A stretch of DNA of 64,000 bases from Curvibacter sp. AEP1-3 (GTDB taxonomy: Bacteria > Pseudomonadota > Gammaproteobacteria > Burkholderiales > Burkholderiaceae_C): NCBI RefSeq assembly GCF_002163715.1, contig NZ_CP015698.1, forward strand, positions 372,001 to 436,000, in the 5' to 3' direction. A program made the translations under genes and the position numbers. This document shows positions 15,853 to 26,573 of the stretch, in pieces. The notes beneath the pieces were generated by a model, which ran no database searches, was not told where the DNA came from, and was given only the letters and a program-made list of their open reading frames with translations. Positions within the stretch are counted from its first letter, which is position 1; every line of letters begins with the position of its first letter.

Positions 15853-17652
15853 ATGCGGAAATGGGTGGCATTACTGTGGAGTTTCATGGCGGGCAGCGCG
15901 TGGGCAGCGCATGGCTATGCACTCTGGGGCGACCTGCAATATCCGCCGGGCTTTGCCCACTTCAGTTATGTCAATCCGGCCGCACCCAAAGGTGGTGAGT
16001 TGCGGCTGGTCAGCAACTTACGAGTCTCCACCTTCGACAAGTACAACCCGTTCACAGTCAAGGGCTCGGCGCCTGCCTACCTCAGCAGCCTGATGTTTGA
16101 CAGTCTGCTCGCCGGCGCATTGGATGAGACCGCGGCAGGCTACGGGCTGCTCGCCAAAGACGTGAGCGTGTCAGCAGATGGCTTGAGCGCCACCTTTGTA
16201 TTGCGGACTGAAGCGCGTTTTCACAATGGCGATCCGGTGCTCGCGCGCGATGTGAAGCACAGCTTTGACATGCTCAAAGGCCCGCTGGCATCCCCCGGGT
16301 TTCGGACCCTGCTGGAAGACGTGCTGGGGGTGGATGTGCTGGATGAACGCACCGTGCGTTACCGCTTTGCCAAGCCCAACCGCGACCTGCCGCTGACCGT
16401 GGGCGGACTGCCAGTCTTCAGCCACCGATGGGGCGAGGAGGGTGGCAAGCTCAAACCCTTCGACCAGATCGTGATGGATATCCCCATCGGCAGCGGGCCT
16501 TACAAAGTGGGCCCGGTGAACTTCGGCAAAGACATTACCTATGTGCGTGACCCGCAGTATTGGGCGCGTGATCTGAACGTGCGCCGGGGTACCGCTAACT
16601 TTGACCGCATCACGGTCAAGATTTACAAAGACAGCACGGCCCGCCTAGAAGCCTTGAAGGCCGGCGAGTTCGACCTGATGCGTTTCTTTTCTGCCGGTGA
16701 CTGGGCGCGACGCGTCACCGGGCGCAAGTTCGACAGCGGTGAGTTGGTCAAAGCGGAGTTCAAACACCGGTTGCCCACGGGTTTCCAGAGCTACGTGCTC
16801 AACACCCGCAAGCCCTTGTTACAGGACGTGCGGGTGCGCCAAGCCCTGGGGCTGGCGCTGGACTACGAGTGGATGAACCGCCAGATGTTTTACGGCGCCT
16901 ACCAGCGCGTGCAGGGGCTGTTCGGCAACACCGACTGCCAGGCCACCGGTCTGCCCCCAGAGCAAGAGTTGGCACTGTTGAATCCGTGGCACGGCAAAGT
17001 GCCGGAGGCTGCTTTCGGCGCTATGGCGATCGCCCCTCGCACCGATGGCGAAGATTCTCTGCGCAATAACTTGCGCAAGGCGCAAGCCTTGTTGAAAGAC
17101 GCCGGCTGGACCTACCGCGACGGCGCCTTGCGCAACGCCAAAGGACAGGCGTTTGAGTTGGAGTACCTGGACAGCAATGAGGCCGGTGCACGGGTGGTGA
17201 CTCCGTGGGCGCGTAATCTGGAAAAAATCGGCGTCACGCTCAAGTTCCGTCCGGTGGACTTTGCGCTGTACCAGCAACGACTCCAGAAGTTCGATTTCGA
17301 CATTACTTCCATCGCCTTTGCAGGCACCCAGAATCCCGGTCAGGAGTTTGTGGATTTGTTTAGCAGCAAAGCGGCAGACCAGGAAGACTCAGGAAATTTG
17401 AGTGGCATCCAAAGTCCGGCCGTGGACGCGTTGATTCAGCACATGACCAGCGCCAAATCCAAGGCTGCTTTGTTGCCCGCCTGCCGCGCGCTGGACCGGG
17501 TAATTGCCCACAGCCATGTCCTGGTGCCCCAGTGGTCTGCAGCCACGCACCGTATTGCTTACAACGCTTGGCGCTTGGAGAAGCCAGCGCAGATGCCACC
17601 TTATGCCCAGGGCGAGGGTTGGGCCATTGACACCTGGTGGGCCAAGCCATGA
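15853..17652 (+). CDS. yejA: Extracellular solute-binding protein of a peptide ABC transporter, YejA-like
   Basis: The 599-aa product has a Sec signal peptide ([18 protein letters not shown]) and is a family 5 (DppA/OppA-type) periplasmic binding protein. It shows the YejA-type start of the mature chain ([30 protein letters not shown]) and [20 protein letters not shown]. The start is placed at 15853, directly before the signal peptide; an in-frame ATG at 15826 adds nine residues without signal-peptide character. The YejABEF system imports oligopeptides (microcin C in E. coli) and has been tied to peptide resistance in other bacteria. It heads a four-gene operon, and its stop overlaps the yejB start by ATGA. 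Confidence 0.93.
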   Translation: MRKWVALLWSFMAGSAWAAHGYALWGDLQYPPGFAHFSYVNPAAPKGGELRLVSNLRVSTFDKYNPFTVKGSAPAYLSSLMFDSLLAGALDETAAGYGLLAKDVSVSADGLSATFVLRTEARFHNGDPVLARDVKHSFDMLKGPLASPGFRTLLEDVLGVDVLDERTVRYRFAKPNRDLPLTVGGLPVFSHRWGEEGGKLKPFDQIVMDIPIGSGPYKVGPVNFGKDITYVRDPQYWARDLNVRRGTANFDRITVKIYKDSTARLEALKAGEFDLMRFFSAGDWARRVTGRKFDSGELVKAEFKHRLPTGFQSYVLNTRKPLLQDVRVRQALGLALDYEWMNRQMFYGAYQRVQGLFGNTDCQATGLPPEQELALLNPWHGKVPEAAFGAMAIAPRTDGEDSLRNNLRKAQALLKDAGWTYRDGALRNAKGQAFELEYLDSNEAGARVVTPWARNLEKIGVTLKFRPVDFALYQQRLQKFDFDITSIAFAGTQNPGQEFVDLFSSKAADQEDSGNLSGIQSPAVDALIQHMTSAKSKAALLPACRALDRVIAHSHVLVPQWSAATHRIAYNAWRLEKPAQMPPYAQGEGWAIDTWWAKP

Positions 17653-18674
17653 TGGTCTATACCCTCAAGCGCTTGTTGTTGATGCTGCCCACGCTGTTCG
17701 GCGTGCTGTTGCTGACCTTTGTCGTGGTGCAGTTTGTGCCCGGAGGGCCCGTGGAGCAGTATCTGGCGGAAGCCAAGGCAGGTGCCGGCGTGGGTGCGGA
17801 AGGGGGCATCAGTTATCGAGGCGCCCAAGGGGTAGACCCCAAGCGTTTGGAGCAGGCCAAAGCGCTTTATGGTTTTGACAAACCGGCCCCCGAGCGCTTC
17901 TGGCAGATGCTTACCCAGTTCGCCCGCTTTGATCTGGGTACCAGCTTTTTCCAGAACCGCAAAGTCTCTGAGCTGATCTGGGAGAAGCTGCCGGTCTCCA
18001 TGAGCTTGGGGCTGTGGACCTTCTTTCTGAGCTACGGCATTGCGGTCCCGCTGGGCATTGCCAAGGCGGTCCGCGCGGGCTCCCGGTTTGATTTGGTGAC
18101 CAGCATCGTGGTGCTGGTGGGCTTCGCCATTCCCGGTTTCGTGCTGGGCGTGGCGTTGCTGGTGGTGTTTGGCGGGCAGTTGCAGTGGTTTCCGCTGCGC
18201 GGGCTGGTATCGGCAAATTGGGAGAGCTTGTCCTGGGGCGCCAAAGTGACGGACTACCTCTGGCACATCGCCATGCCGGTCACAGCCATGGTGATGAGCA
18301 GCTTTGCCACCATCGCGATGCTCACCAAAAATTCTTTTTTGGAAGAAATCGGCAAGCAGTATGTCTTGACCGCCCGTGCCAAAGGTCTGCCAGAGCGCAA
18401 AGTGCTGTGGAAGCATGTGATGCGCAACGCCTTGATTCCCATCGTGACCGGGTTCCCGGCTGCGTTCATAGGCGCATTTTTCACGGGGTCCCTGCTGATC
18501 GAGACCCAGTTTTCGCTCGATGGCCTGGGCCTCTTGAGCTACGAGAGCGTGATCCGGCGAGACTACCCTGTCGTCATGGGCACCTTGTACCTGTTTACGC
18601 TCATCGGCTTGGTGACCAAGCTGGTGTCAGACCTTTGTTATGCCTGGGTGGACCCGCGTGTTACCTTTGAATAA
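17649..18674 (+). CDS. yejB: Peptide ABC transporter permease YejB
   Basis: The 341-aa inner-membrane permease starts [20 protein letters not shown], with a first helix typical of DppB/OppB-like subunits. It has a periplasmic loop at about residues 30-110, five more helices, and the EAA loop around NALIPIVTGFPAAFIGAFF, preceded by ARAKGLPERKVLWKHVMR, which contacts the ATPase. The start at 17649 forms the ATGA overlap with yejA. The 3' end overlaps the likely yejE start by 17 bp. Confidence 0.93.
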   Translation: MMVYTLKRLLLMLPTLFGVLLLTFVVVQFVPGGPVEQYLAEAKAGAGVGAEGGISYRGAQGVDPKRLEQAKALYGFDKPAPERFWQMLTQFARFDLGTSFFQNRKVSELIWEKLPVSMSLGLWTFFLSYGIAVPLGIAKAVRAGSRFDLVTSIVVLVGFAIPGFVLGVALLVVFGGQLQWFPLRGLVSANWESLSWGAKVTDYLWHIAMPVTAMVMSSFATIAMLTKNSFLEEIGKQYVLTARAKGLPERKVLWKHVMRNALIPIVTGFPAAFIGAFFTGSLLIETQFSLDGLGLLSYESVIRRDYPVVMGTLYLFTLIGLVTKLVSDLCYAWVDPRVTFE

Positions 18675-19695
18675 TCCCGGCCCCGCACTGCGCGCCTGGC
18701 GGCGCTTTCGCAGTAACCGACTGGGCTTTGCCAGCCTGATCATTTTTTGCGGCTTGGTGGTGCTGAGCCTCGCAGCAGAACTGGTGTCCAACGACAAGCC
18801 GCTGGTCGTGGTCTATCAAGGCACGACCTATTGGCCTTTGGTGAAGGATTACCCGGAAACCACCTTCGGCGGCGACTTCGCCACGCCGACCGACTACCTG
18901 GACCCTTTCATCCAGCAAAAGTTTTCGGAGCCTGGCAACTGGGCGCTGTTCGCCCCCAACCGCTACGGCCCCAAGACACTGAATTACTTTGCGACCGCGC
19001 CCAACCCGGCACCGCCCAGCGCCGCCAATTGGCTGGGCACGGATGACCGGGGCCGTGATCTGCTGGCTCAGCTGCTCTATGGCTTCAGGGTCAGCGTGTT
19101 GTTTGCGTTGGCGCTGACCGTGACCGGTGTTTTGCTCGGCATCCTGACAGGTGCGATTCAGGGCTTTTTTGGCGGCAAAACAGACCTGGTGTTTCAGCGT
19201 TTCATCGAAATCTGGAGCTCCATGCCGGAGCTTTATCTGTTGATCATTTTCAGTGCCCTGTTTGCCCCCAGTGTGGGCCTGCTGCTGATTTTGCTGAGCC
19301 TGTTTGGCTGGATGGGCTTGTCCGACTATGTGCGGGCCGAGTTTTTGCGCAATCGCCAGCTGGATTACGTGCGCGCAGCCAGAGCACTGGGTGTGTCCAA
19401 CCGGGCCATCATCCTGCGGCATATCCTGCCCAACAGCTTGACGCCGGTGGTGACCTTCCTGCCATTCCGCATGAGTGGGGCGATTCTGGCGCTTACCTCT
19501 TTGGATTTTTTGGGCCTCGGCGTTCCGCCCGGTACCCCTTCTCTGGGCGAGTTGTTGTCCCAAGGGAAAAACAATATTGACGCCTGGTGGATTTCGTTGT
19601 CCACGTTTTGTGTGCTGGTAGTGACCTTGCTATTGCTCACGCAGATGGGCGACGCGCTGCGTGACGCCCTGGACCCCCGGAAACAAGACACATGA
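18658..19695 (+). CDS. yejE: Peptide ABC transporter permease YejE
   Basis: The roughly 345-aa partner permease has the YejE-type N terminus (LRAWRRFRSNRLGFASLIIF) and the large periplasmic insertion typical of this subunit (DKPLVVVYQGTTYWPLVKDY). The membrane domain has the EAA motif segment (RAARALGVSNRAIILRHILP). No ATG is available at the beginning. I use GTG at 18658, but TTG at 18667 or a further upstream codon is possible, so the first few residues are uncertain. Its stop overlaps the yejF ATG (ATGA). Confidence 0.9.
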   Translation: MLPLNNPGPALRAWRRFRSNRLGFASLIIFCGLVVLSLAAELVSNDKPLVVVYQGTTYWPLVKDYPETTFGGDFATPTDYLDPFIQQKFSEPGNWALFAPNRYGPKTLNYFATAPNPAPPSAANWLGTDDRGRDLLAQLLYGFRVSVLFALALTVTGVLLGILTGAIQGFFGGKTDLVFQRFIEIWSSMPELYLLIIFSALFAPSVGLLLILLSLFGWMGLSDYVRAEFLRNRQLDYVRAARALGVSNRAIILRHILPNSLTPVVTFLPFRMSGAILALTSLDFLGLGVPPGTPSLGELLSQGKNNIDAWWISLSTFCVLVVTLLLLTQMGDALRDALDPRKQDT

Positions 19696-21296
19696 GCAAG
19701 CCAACTGCCTTGTTGAGCGTACAGGAGCTGCGGGTGGCATTCGGCCATCGTGAGGTGGTTCGTGGCATCCGCTTCGACATCCAGCCGGGGGAAAAGCTGG
19801 CGCTCGTGGGAGAGTCCGGCTCCGGCAAAACCATCACGGCTTTGAGCTTGCTGGGTTTGGCGCAAGGTGCCGGCGTGACGGGGCGTGCGGACTTTGCGTC
19901 TAGTTCCGGCCCAGTGGATTTGTTGGCCCTGCCGGAGCGGCAGCTGCGCGGCATTCGCGGACAGGACATCGCCATGGTGTTTCAGGAGCCCATGACGGCG
20001 CTGAATCCGGTATTCACTATCGGCAGCCAGATTGCAGAGGTTTTAGAGGAAAAACAAGGTCTGGCGCCCAAGGAGTCTGCGCGGGCAGCTATTGAATTGA
20101 TAGCGGAAACGGGCATTGACGACCCTGCGCGGCGCGCGAACGCCTATCCACACCAGCTCTCAGGCGGCCAACGCCAGCGCGCGATGATCGCCATGGCTTT
20201 GGCCTGCGCCCCCAAATTGCTGCTGGCGGATGAGCCCACGACAGCGCTGGACGTGAGCGTGCGGCAACAGATTCTGGATTTGCTCACTGACTTGCAACGA
20301 CGCAAGGGTATGGCTGTATTGCTAATCACCCATGATTTGCATCTGGTCCGCAAGTTCGCAGATCGCGTGGCGGTGATGGAAAAGGGTGAAATCGTGGAGC
20401 AGGGCACAGTGGCGGAAGTGTTTGCACGGCCCCAGCACGCCTACACCCGCCAACTCTTGGACAGCCTACCGGTGCGTAATGTGCCTGTCGTGGCACCCGG
20501 TGCACCCTTGTTGCTCGATGCCAAATCGGTCCAAGTGACCTACCCCATTCCCAAGCCGGGTTTTCGGGGGTGGTTCTCCAGCGGACGATTCACCGCGGTG
20601 CACTCCGCCGACTTCCAGTTGCATCGCGGCGAGACATTGGGTGTCGTAGGGGAGTCAGGCTCTGGGAAGTCCTCCTTGGCGCTGGCGGCTCTGGGTTTGA
20701 CGGCTTTTGAGGGTGTGGTCCAGGTAGATAGCAAGTCGTGGTCCGGCAAGGCCGCGCGTGATGTTGGGCTGCGCAAACAGGTGCAAGTGGTTTTTCAGGA
20801 CCCGTTTTCTTCCCTCTCGCCACGGATGACGGTGGAGGAGCTGGTGGGCGAGGGTCTGGATGTGCATATGCCTGACTTGGCTGCAGACGCGCGGCGTCAG
20901 CGCGTGTTGACCGCGCTGGAGGTGGTCGGCATGGGAGAGCAGCAGTTTCCCGCCATTCTGCAGCGCTACCCCCATCAGTTCTCCGGTGGGCAACGCCAGC
21001 GATTGGCGATTGCACGGGCATTGGTGCTGGAGCCCTCCGTCATCGTGCTCGACGAGCCCACCAGCGCCTTGGATGTCACCATGGCGCAGCAGGTGTTGCG
21101 TCTTTTGCAGTCACTCCAGAAAGAGCGCGGCTTGGCATATCTCCTGATTACCCATGATGTGGCGGTCATCAAGGCCATGGCGCACCGGGTACTGGTGATG
21201 CAGGGGGGCAAAATTGTTGAATCCGGTAGTGTTGAAGCCGTGATGGAGGCACCTGTGCACCCTTACACGGTCAAGCTTCTCGCGGCGAGTGCGTAA
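19692..21296 (+). CDS. yejF: Peptide ABC transporter ATP-binding protein YejF (two ATPase domains)
   Basis: The 534-aa protein carries two complete ABC ATPase domains in one chain, as expected for YejF. Domain one has Walker A GESGSGKT and signature LSGGQRQRAMIA with LLLADEPTTALDV. Domain two has Walker A GESGSGKSSLAL and signature FSGGQRQRLAIARAL with VIVLDEPTSALDV. It powers peptide import through YejB/YejE. A copy of the dispersed repeat lies inside domain one, in the helical part before the first signature, and supplies LAPKESARAAIELIAE without breaking the frame. It is the last gene of the operon. A terminator-like hairpin follows 54 bp later. Confidence 0.95.
   Translation: MSKPTALLSVQELRVAFGHREVVRGIRFDIQPGEKLALVGESGSGKTITALSLLGLAQGAGVTGRADFASSSGPVDLLALPERQLRGIRGQDIAMVFQEPMTALNPVFTIGSQIAEVLEEKQGLAPKESARAAIELIAETGIDDPARRANAYPHQLSGGQRQRAMIAMALACAPKLLLADEPTTALDVSVRQQILDLLTDLQRRKGMAVLLITHDLHLVRKFADRVAVMEKGEIVEQGTVAEVFARPQHAYTRQLLDSLPVRNVPVVAPGAPLLLDAKSVQVTYPIPKPGFRGWFSSGRFTAVHSADFQLHRGETLGVVGESGSGKSSLALAALGLTAFEGVVQVDSKSWSGKAARDVGLRKQVQVVFQDPFSSLSPRMTVEELVGEGLDVHMPDLAADARRQRVLTALEVVGMGEQQFPAILQRYPHQFSGGQRQRLAIARALVLEPSVIVLDEPTSALDVTMAQQVLRLLQSLQKERGLAYLLITHDVAVIKAMAHRVLVMQGGKIVESGSVEAVMEAPVHPYTVKLLAASA
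20058..20106 (-). repeat. Dispersed palindromic repeat, copy 4 (inside yejF)
   Basis: On the minus strand: CCGCTATCAATTCAATAGC (palindrome), then TGCCCGCGCAGACTC and TGGGCGCCAGA. It is antisense to yejF and in the same translation frame as the antisense copies in hrpA, truB and tex. Confidence 0.8.
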
Positions 21297-21334
21297 TTTC
21301 CTTAAGAATCAAGGGACTTAGCGCGCTTTTCGAG

Positions 21335-21340
21335 TACAAT
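21335..21340 (+). promoter_or_regulatory. Possible -10 box of the rimP-nusA-infB operon
   Basis: TACAAT matches the -10 consensus in five of six positions. The -35 region is weak. Transcription would start near 21347, just before a terminator-like hairpin. Confidence 0.4.
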
Positions 21341-21350
21341 CCAAAGCTCA

Positions 21351-21392
21351 CGACCAAACGGGCGGGTAATTACCGCCCGTTTTTTTTGGTCG
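21351..21392 (+). terminator. Hairpin with T-tract between yejF and rimP (terminator or attenuator)
   Basis: AAACGGGCGG pairs with CCGCCCGTTT, and an outer CGACC pairs with GGTCG after a run of eight T residues. It can terminate yejABEF transcription. If the TACAAT upstream is the rimP operon promoter, it would instead act as a leader attenuator. Confidence 0.75.
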
Positions 21393-21443
21393 ATCGTTTT
21401 TCACTCGCATTTCGTTGCTCAACATTAGGCAGGCTTTACAGAC

Positions 21444-22043
21444 GTGGCATTACAGGAAATCGTTGAACAAACCGTAGCAGGACTGGGATATGACTTGGTA
21501 GAGATTGAACGCTCTGCCGGAGGCTTGCTGCGTATTACCATCGATTTGCCTTGGGTCGCGCCTGTTGAAGGTCAGCCTGTGTCCGAGCAGTTTGTAAACG
21601 TGGAAGACTGCGAAAAAGTGACTCGCCAGTTGCAGTTCGCGCTGGAAGTCGATGGCGTGGAATACAAGCGGCTCGAGGTGTCCTCGCCCGGTATCGATCG
21701 CCCTCTGCGTCACACGCAGGATTTCGAACGTTTTGCCGGTCACGTGATTGACATTACCTTGAAGGCTCCCATGGGGGCTGCTGCCAATGGCCAGGTCAGC
21801 GCCAACCGCAAGAAGTTCCGTGGCACGCTGGAGCGAGTGCCAGCGGCTGATGGCAGCACAGGATGGCAGATCGTTTGGAGCGATGCCCCTGAGGTCAAGC
21901 CGGGCCAGAAAGTCAGCAAAAAGCGTGTACCGCCGCCCCTGCAGGCGCTGGGCTTTGCATTCGACGAATTGCGGGATGCCCGTTTGGCACCCATTGTGAA
22001 TTTCAAAGGCCGTGGCGGCCAAGGGCAGACGGACGAGGCCTGA
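21444..22043 (+). CDS. rimP: Ribosome maturation factor RimP
   Basis: The 199-aa protein matches RimP, needed for maturation of the 30S subunit. It begins MALQEIVEQTVAGLGYDLVE and has the family core VNVEDCEKVTRQLQFALEVD and VSSPGIDRPLRHTQDFERFA. The start codon is GTG. Compared with E. coli RimP (about 150 residues) there is an insertion with basic and Ala/Gly-rich sequence (about residues 110-160), as often seen in Burkholderiales. It opens the rimP-nusA-infB-rbfA-truB operon. Confidence 0.95.
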   Translation: MALQEIVEQTVAGLGYDLVEIERSAGGLLRITIDLPWVAPVEGQPVSEQFVNVEDCEKVTRQLQFALEVDGVEYKRLEVSSPGIDRPLRHTQDFERFAGHVIDITLKAPMGAAANGQVSANRKKFRGTLERVPAADGSTGWQIVWSDAPEVKPGQKVSKKRVPPPLQALGFAFDELRDARLAPIVNFKGRGGQGQTDEA

Positions 22044-22107
22044 GTGCCCGTTTGTCACACCATCCGTTTTTGTATTGGTTGATTAGAGTGTTCAGGAGAG
22101 TCATGGC

Positions 22108-23604
22108 ATGAATCGCGAACTGTTGATGCTGGTGGAAGCAATTTCCCGTGAAAAGAACGTGGAACGTGATGTGGTGTTGGGCGCCGTCGAGGCAGCCTTG
22201 GCCCAGGCGACCAAGAAGTTGTACGCCGGTGATGTGGACATCCGTGTCGCATTGGACCGTGACAGCGGCAACTACGAAACCTTCCGTCGCTGGCACGTAG
22301 TTCCCGATGAGGCCGGTTTGCAATTGCCTGACCAGGAAATTCTGCTGTTTGAAGCCAAAGAGCAAATCGCCGACATCGAAGTTGACGAATACATCGAAGA
22401 GCCTGTGGCGTCTGTGCCTATTGGCCGTATCGGTGCGATGGCCGCCAAGCAAGTCATCTTGCAAAAGATCCGTGATGCCGAGCGCGAAATGCTGCTCAAC
22501 GACTTCATGTCGCGTGGCGAAAAGATCTTTGTCGGCACCGTCAAGCGCATGGACAAGGGCGACATCATTGTCGAAAGCGGCCGTGTGGAAGGCCGTCTGC
22601 GCCGCGGCGAAATGATCCCCAAGGAAAACCTGCGCACAGGTGACCGCGTTCGCGCCATGATCATGGAAGTGGACCTGACCTTGCGCGGTGCGCCCATTGT
22701 GTTGTCGCGCTCTGCGCCGGAGTTCATGATTGAGCTGTTCCGCCAGGAAGTGCCCGAGATCGAACAAGGCTTGTTGGAGATCAAGTCCTGCGCACGTGAT
22801 GCAGGTTCCCGCGCCAAAATCGCAGTTTTGTCCCATGACAAACGCGTAGATCCCATCGGCACCTGTGTGGGTGTGCGTGGAACCCGCGTCAATGGTGTGA
22901 CCAACGAGCTGGCTGGTGAACGTGTCGACATAGTGTTGTGGAGCGAAGATCCCGCGCAGTTCGTCATCGGAGCCCTGGCGCCCGCGAACGTGACTTCCAT
23001 CGTGGTGGACGAAGAGCGTCACGCGATGGACGTGGTGGTGGACGAAGAAAACCTTGCCATCGCCATCGGACGTGGTGGTCAGAATGTCCGCTTGGCCTCC
23101 GAGCTGACCGGCTGGAAGATCAACATCATGGACGCCGCCGAGTCTGCCCAGAAACTGGCGAACGAAACGGATTCCGGCCGCAAGCTGTTCATGGAAAAGC
23201 TGGATGTGGATGAGGAAATCGCCGACATCCTGATTGCCGAAGGCTTCACCAGCCTGGAAGAAGTGGCCTATGTGCCCCTGCAGGAAATGCTGGAAATCGA
23301 GTCCTTCGACGAAGACACCGTGCATGAACTGCGCAATCGCGCCAAAGACGCGTTGCTCACCATGGAAATTGCCCACGAAGAGAGCGTGGAAGAGGTTTCG
23401 CAGAATCTGCGCGACCTGGAGGGCTTGACCCCTGAACTGATCGGCAAACTGGCAGACGGCGGTGTTCACACCCGCGATGAACTGGCTGACCTTGCCGTGG
23501 ACGAATTGACAGATATTACCGGCCAGTCTGCGGACGAGGCCAAGGCCCTGATCATGAAGGCGCGTGAGCATTGGTTTACCAATGACGGCGCTTCTCAAGA
23601 GTAA
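22108..23604 (+). CDS. nusA: Transcription termination/antitermination factor NusA
   Basis: The 498-aa product has the N-terminal RNA polymerase-binding domain ([20 protein letters not shown]), an S1 domain (about residues 135-200), two KH domains ([20 protein letters not shown] and [20 protein letters not shown]) and two C-terminal acidic repeats (about residues 360-490, [20 protein letters not shown]). These are the domains of E. coli NusA and the length is about the same. It controls pausing, termination and antitermination of RNA polymerase. AGGAGAG is a good ribosome-binding site upstream of the ATG at 22108. Confidence 0.97.
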   Translation: MNRELLMLVEAISREKNVERDVVLGAVEAALAQATKKLYAGDVDIRVALDRDSGNYETFRRWHVVPDEAGLQLPDQEILLFEAKEQIADIEVDEYIEEPVASVPIGRIGAMAAKQVILQKIRDAEREMLLNDFMSRGEKIFVGTVKRMDKGDIIVESGRVEGRLRRGEMIPKENLRTGDRVRAMIMEVDLTLRGAPIVLSRSAPEFMIELFRQEVPEIEQGLLEIKSCARDAGSRAKIAVLSHDKRVDPIGTCVGVRGTRVNGVTNELAGERVDIVLWSEDPAQFVIGALAPANVTSIVVDEERHAMDVVVDEENLAIAIGRGGQNVRLASELTGWKINIMDAAESAQKLANETDSGRKLFMEKLDVDEEIADILIAEGFTSLEEVAYVPLQEMLEIESFDEDTVHELRNRAKDALLTMEIAHEESVEEVSQNLRDLEGLTPELIGKLADGGVHTRDELADLAVDELTDITGQSADEAKALIMKAREHWFTNDGASQE

Positions 23605-23628
23605 CGGTCATGAAAGGTTTCACAGAAT

Positions 23629-26559
23629 ATGACCAGTACGACCGTTGCCGAGTTTGCCAATGAACTCAAAAAATCTACCGATACCCTGCTCGAACAGCTG
23701 AAGTCTGCCGGAGTGCCCAAGGCATCCGCAGCCGACGTGCTGACCGATGCTGACAAGCACAGCCTCTTGAACTACTTGCAAAACAGCCACGGCACTGCCA
23801 GCCCTGAACGCAAGAAGATCACGTTGGTGAAAAAGCAGACTACAGAAATCAAGCAGGCCGACGCCACTGGCAAGGCCCGTACCATCCAGGTGGAAGTGCG
23901 CAAGAAGCGCACCTTTGTCCGCCGTGATGATGGTGTTGAAGGCACGACTGAAGTTGAAGAGCAGGATGTTGCCTCTGCTCAAGCTGCTCAAGCGTTGGAA
24001 GATGCCGAATTGGCCCGCCGCGAGGAAGAGGCCAGCCGTCAGGCAGAGTTGATCCGCCGCCAGGAAGAAGAGCTGGCGCAACGCCGTCGCGAGCGTGAAG
24101 AGCAGGAAGCCCGTGCCAAGGCGGCTGCTGAGCAAGCCGCCGCTGCAGAGCGTGAAGCTGAGGCCGCTGCCCGTCTGGCCAAAGAGCAGGCAGTGGCACA
24201 GGTCCAGCCGGCTGCCAAAGCCGAAGCAGCACCCGCAGCACAGGCTGTGGATGCCGCTGCTGCCGCCCAAGCCAGCGAAGCTGCTGCCAAAGCTGCAGCG
24301 CAAGAACGTGCCGCTGCGGCTGCGCAAGCGTCCAAGGCTGCTGCGGCTGAAGAAGCTGCACGTGCAGCCGATCTGGGTGAACGCCGTCGCAAGGCGGAAG
24401 CCGAAGCTGCCGCCATCCGCTCCATGATGGCGGCTCCCAAGAAGGTCATGGTTGCGCCCAAGAAGGTGGAAGAGCCCAAGCCTGCAGTTGACGCCAAGGC
24501 CGGAATGAAGGGTACGCTGCACAAGCCTGCCAATGGATCCGCGGTTGCCAAACCGGCAAAACCTGCAGTTGGCGCCCCGGGTGCGGGCGCACCTGCCGGG
24601 AATGGCAAGGAAGTCAAATCTGCCAAGCTGTCCAGCAGCTGGGCTGGAGACACTGCCAAGAAGAAAGAACTCAAGACCCGTGGTGACACAACGGCAGGCG
24701 CTGGGCGTTCCAGCAACTGGCGTGCTGGTCCCAAGGGCCGTCGCGGCAATGACCGCGATCGTGATGACCATCACAACCAGCAGTCCGCTCCGGTCGAAGC
24801 ACGTGTAATCGAAGTGCACGTGCCCGAAACCATCACCGTGGCCGAATTGGCGCACAAGATGGCGATCAAGGCCTCTGAAGTCATCAAGCAGTTGATGAAG
24901 CTGGGCCAGATGGTCACCATCAACCAGCCTCTGGATCAGGATACTGCCATGATCGTGGTGGAAGAGCTGGGCCACAAAGCAGTGGTAGCTGCGCTGGATG
25001 ACCCGGAAGCGTTTACCGACGACGAAGTGCAAGGTCAGGAAGCGCCTTCCTTGCCACGCGCTCCTGTGGTTACCGTGATGGGCCACGTGGACCACGGCAA
25101 GACATCGCTGCTGGACTACATCCGCCGTGCCAAAGTGGCGGCGGGCGAAGCCGGTGGCATTACGCAGCACATTGGTGCCTACCACGTGGAAACTCCCCGC
25201 GGTATGGTGTCCTTCCTGGATACCCCCGGTCACGAGGCGTTTACCGCCATGCGCGCCCGTGGTGCCCAGGCCACTGACATTGTGATTTTGGTGGTGGCCG
25301 CCGACGACGGCGTGATGCCGCAAACCAAGGAAGCGATCAAGCACGCGAAAGCGGCAGGTGTGCCTTTGGTGGTGGCGATCACCAAGTCCGACAAGCCCGA
25401 TGCCAACCCGGATCGCGTCAAGCAAGAGCTGGTCGTCGAAGAAGTTGTGCCGGAAGAATACGGTGGTGATTCTCCGTTTGTGCCCGTGTCTTCCAAGACC
25501 GGCATGGGTATCGATGCCTTGTTGGAACAGGTACTTTTGCAAGCCGAAGTGTTGGAGCTCAAGGCGCCTGTCGACGCCATGGCCAAGGGTCTGGTGATCG
25601 AAGCCAAACTGGACAAGGGCCGCGGTCCTGTGGCCACCATGCTGGTGCAGTCCGGTACTTTGAAGGTGGGTGATGTGGTGCTGGCTGGTCAAACTTATGG
25701 CCGGGTGCGTGCCATGTTGGACGAGAACGGTCACAAGATCGAAACTGCCGGACCTTCCATTCCAGTGGAAATCCAGGGCTTGACTGAAGTTCCGCAAGCG
25801 GGCGACGAATTCATGGTGTTGACCGATGAACGTCGTGCCCGTGAAATCGCAACCTATCGTGCAGGCAAGTTCCGCAACACCAAGTTGGCCAAGCAGCAGG
25901 CTGCCAAGTTGGAGAACATGTTCTCCGACATCGGTGCCGGCGACGTGAAGATGTTGCCCATCATCGTCAAGGCGGACGTGCAGGGCTCGCAGGAAGCTTT
26001 GGCACAGTCGCTGCTCAAGCTCTCTACCGACGAAGTCAAGGTGCAGATGGTCTACTCTGCGGTGGGTGGTATCAGCGAATCTGACATCAACCTGGCCATC
26101 GCTTCCAAGGCCATCGTCATCGGCTTCAACACCCGTGCCGATGCCGGCGCCCGCAAGTTGGCTGAGGGCAATGGTGTGGACATCCGCTACTACAACATCA
26201 TTTACGACGCGGTCGATGAGTTGAAGGCCGCCATGTCCGGCATGCTGGCACCCGAGAAGCGGGAAGAGGTCATTGGTATGGCCGAGATCCGCACGGTATT
26301 CGTGGCTTCCAAGATCGGTACGGTGGCAGGTTGTATGGTTACTAACGGCTTTGTTACCCGCAACGCGCACTTCCGCTTGTTGCGCGACAACGTGGTGATT
26401 TACACCGGCGAGCTGGATTCCCTGAAGCGCATGAAGGACGACGTACGCGAAGTCAAAGAAGGCTTCGAGTGCGGTATCAAGCTCAAGAACTACAACGACA
26501 TCAAAGAAGGTGATCAGTTGGAGTTCTTCGAAGTCAAAGAAATCGCCCGTACCCTGTAA
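23629..26559 (+). CDS. infB: Translation initiation factor IF-2
   Basis: The 976-aa GTPase brings initiator tRNA to the 30S subunit. In order: an N-terminal IF2_N domain ([20 protein letters not shown]), a long Ala/Glu/Arg-rich coiled-coil linker (about residues 105-270), a second IF2_N domain near residue 395, then the G domain and the C-terminal domains. The G domain has [12 protein letters not shown] (G1) and DTPGHEAF (G3). The usual NKxD of the G4 motif reads TKSD here ([13 protein letters not shown]). The C-terminal domains carry [20 protein letters not shown]. It is longer than E. coli IF-2 because of the linker. A large open frame on the opposite strand is only a composition shadow. 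Confidence 0.97.
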   Translation: MTSTTVAEFANELKKSTDTLLEQLKSAGVPKASAADVLTDADKHSLLNYLQNSHGTASPERKKITLVKKQTTEIKQADATGKARTIQVEVRKKRTFVRRDDGVEGTTEVEEQDVASAQAAQALEDAELARREEEASRQAELIRRQEEELAQRRREREEQEARAKAAAEQAAAAEREAEAAARLAKEQAVAQVQPAAKAEAAPAAQAVDAAAAAQASEAAAKAAAQERAAAAAQASKAAAAEEAARAADLGERRRKAEAEAAAIRSMMAAPKKVMVAPKKVEEPKPAVDAKAGMKGTLHKPANGSAVAKPAKPAVGAPGAGAPAGNGKEVKSAKLSSSWAGDTAKKKELKTRGDTTAGAGRSSNWRAGPKGRRGNDRDRDDHHNQQSAPVEARVIEVHVPETITVAELAHKMAIKASEVIKQLMKLGQMVTINQPLDQDTAMIVVEELGHKAVVAALDDPEAFTDDEVQGQEAPSLPRAPVVTVMGHVDHGKTSLLDYIRRAKVAAGEAGGITQHIGAYHVETPRGMVSFLDTPGHEAFTAMRARGAQATDIVILVVAADDGVMPQTKEAIKHAKAAGVPLVVAITKSDKPDANPDRVKQELVVEEVVPEEYGGDSPFVPVSSKTGMGIDALLEQVLLQAEVLELKAPVDAMAKGLVIEAKLDKGRGPVATMLVQSGTLKVGDVVLAGQTYGRVRAMLDENGHKIETAGPSIPVEIQGLTEVPQAGDEFMVLTDERRAREIATYRAGKFRNTKLAKQQAAKLENMFSDIGAGDVKMLPIIVKADVQGSQEALAQSLLKLSTDEVKVQMVYSAVGGISESDINLAIASKAIVIGFNTRADAGARKLAEGNGVDIRYYNIIYDAVDELKAAMSGMLAPEKREEVIGMAEIRTVFVASKIGTVAGCMVTNGFVTRNAHFRLLRDNVVIYTGELDSLKRMKDDVREVKEGFECGIKLKNYNDIKEGDQLEFFEVKEIARTL

Positions 26560-26573
26560 GCGAGAGAACCCGA

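Noticed and set aside
23620..26370. 916-codon open frame on the minus strand opposite infB
   Set aside because: It mirrors the infB coding strand. The translation is rich in His, Gly and Leu with no domain, and IF-2 on the plus strand is certain.
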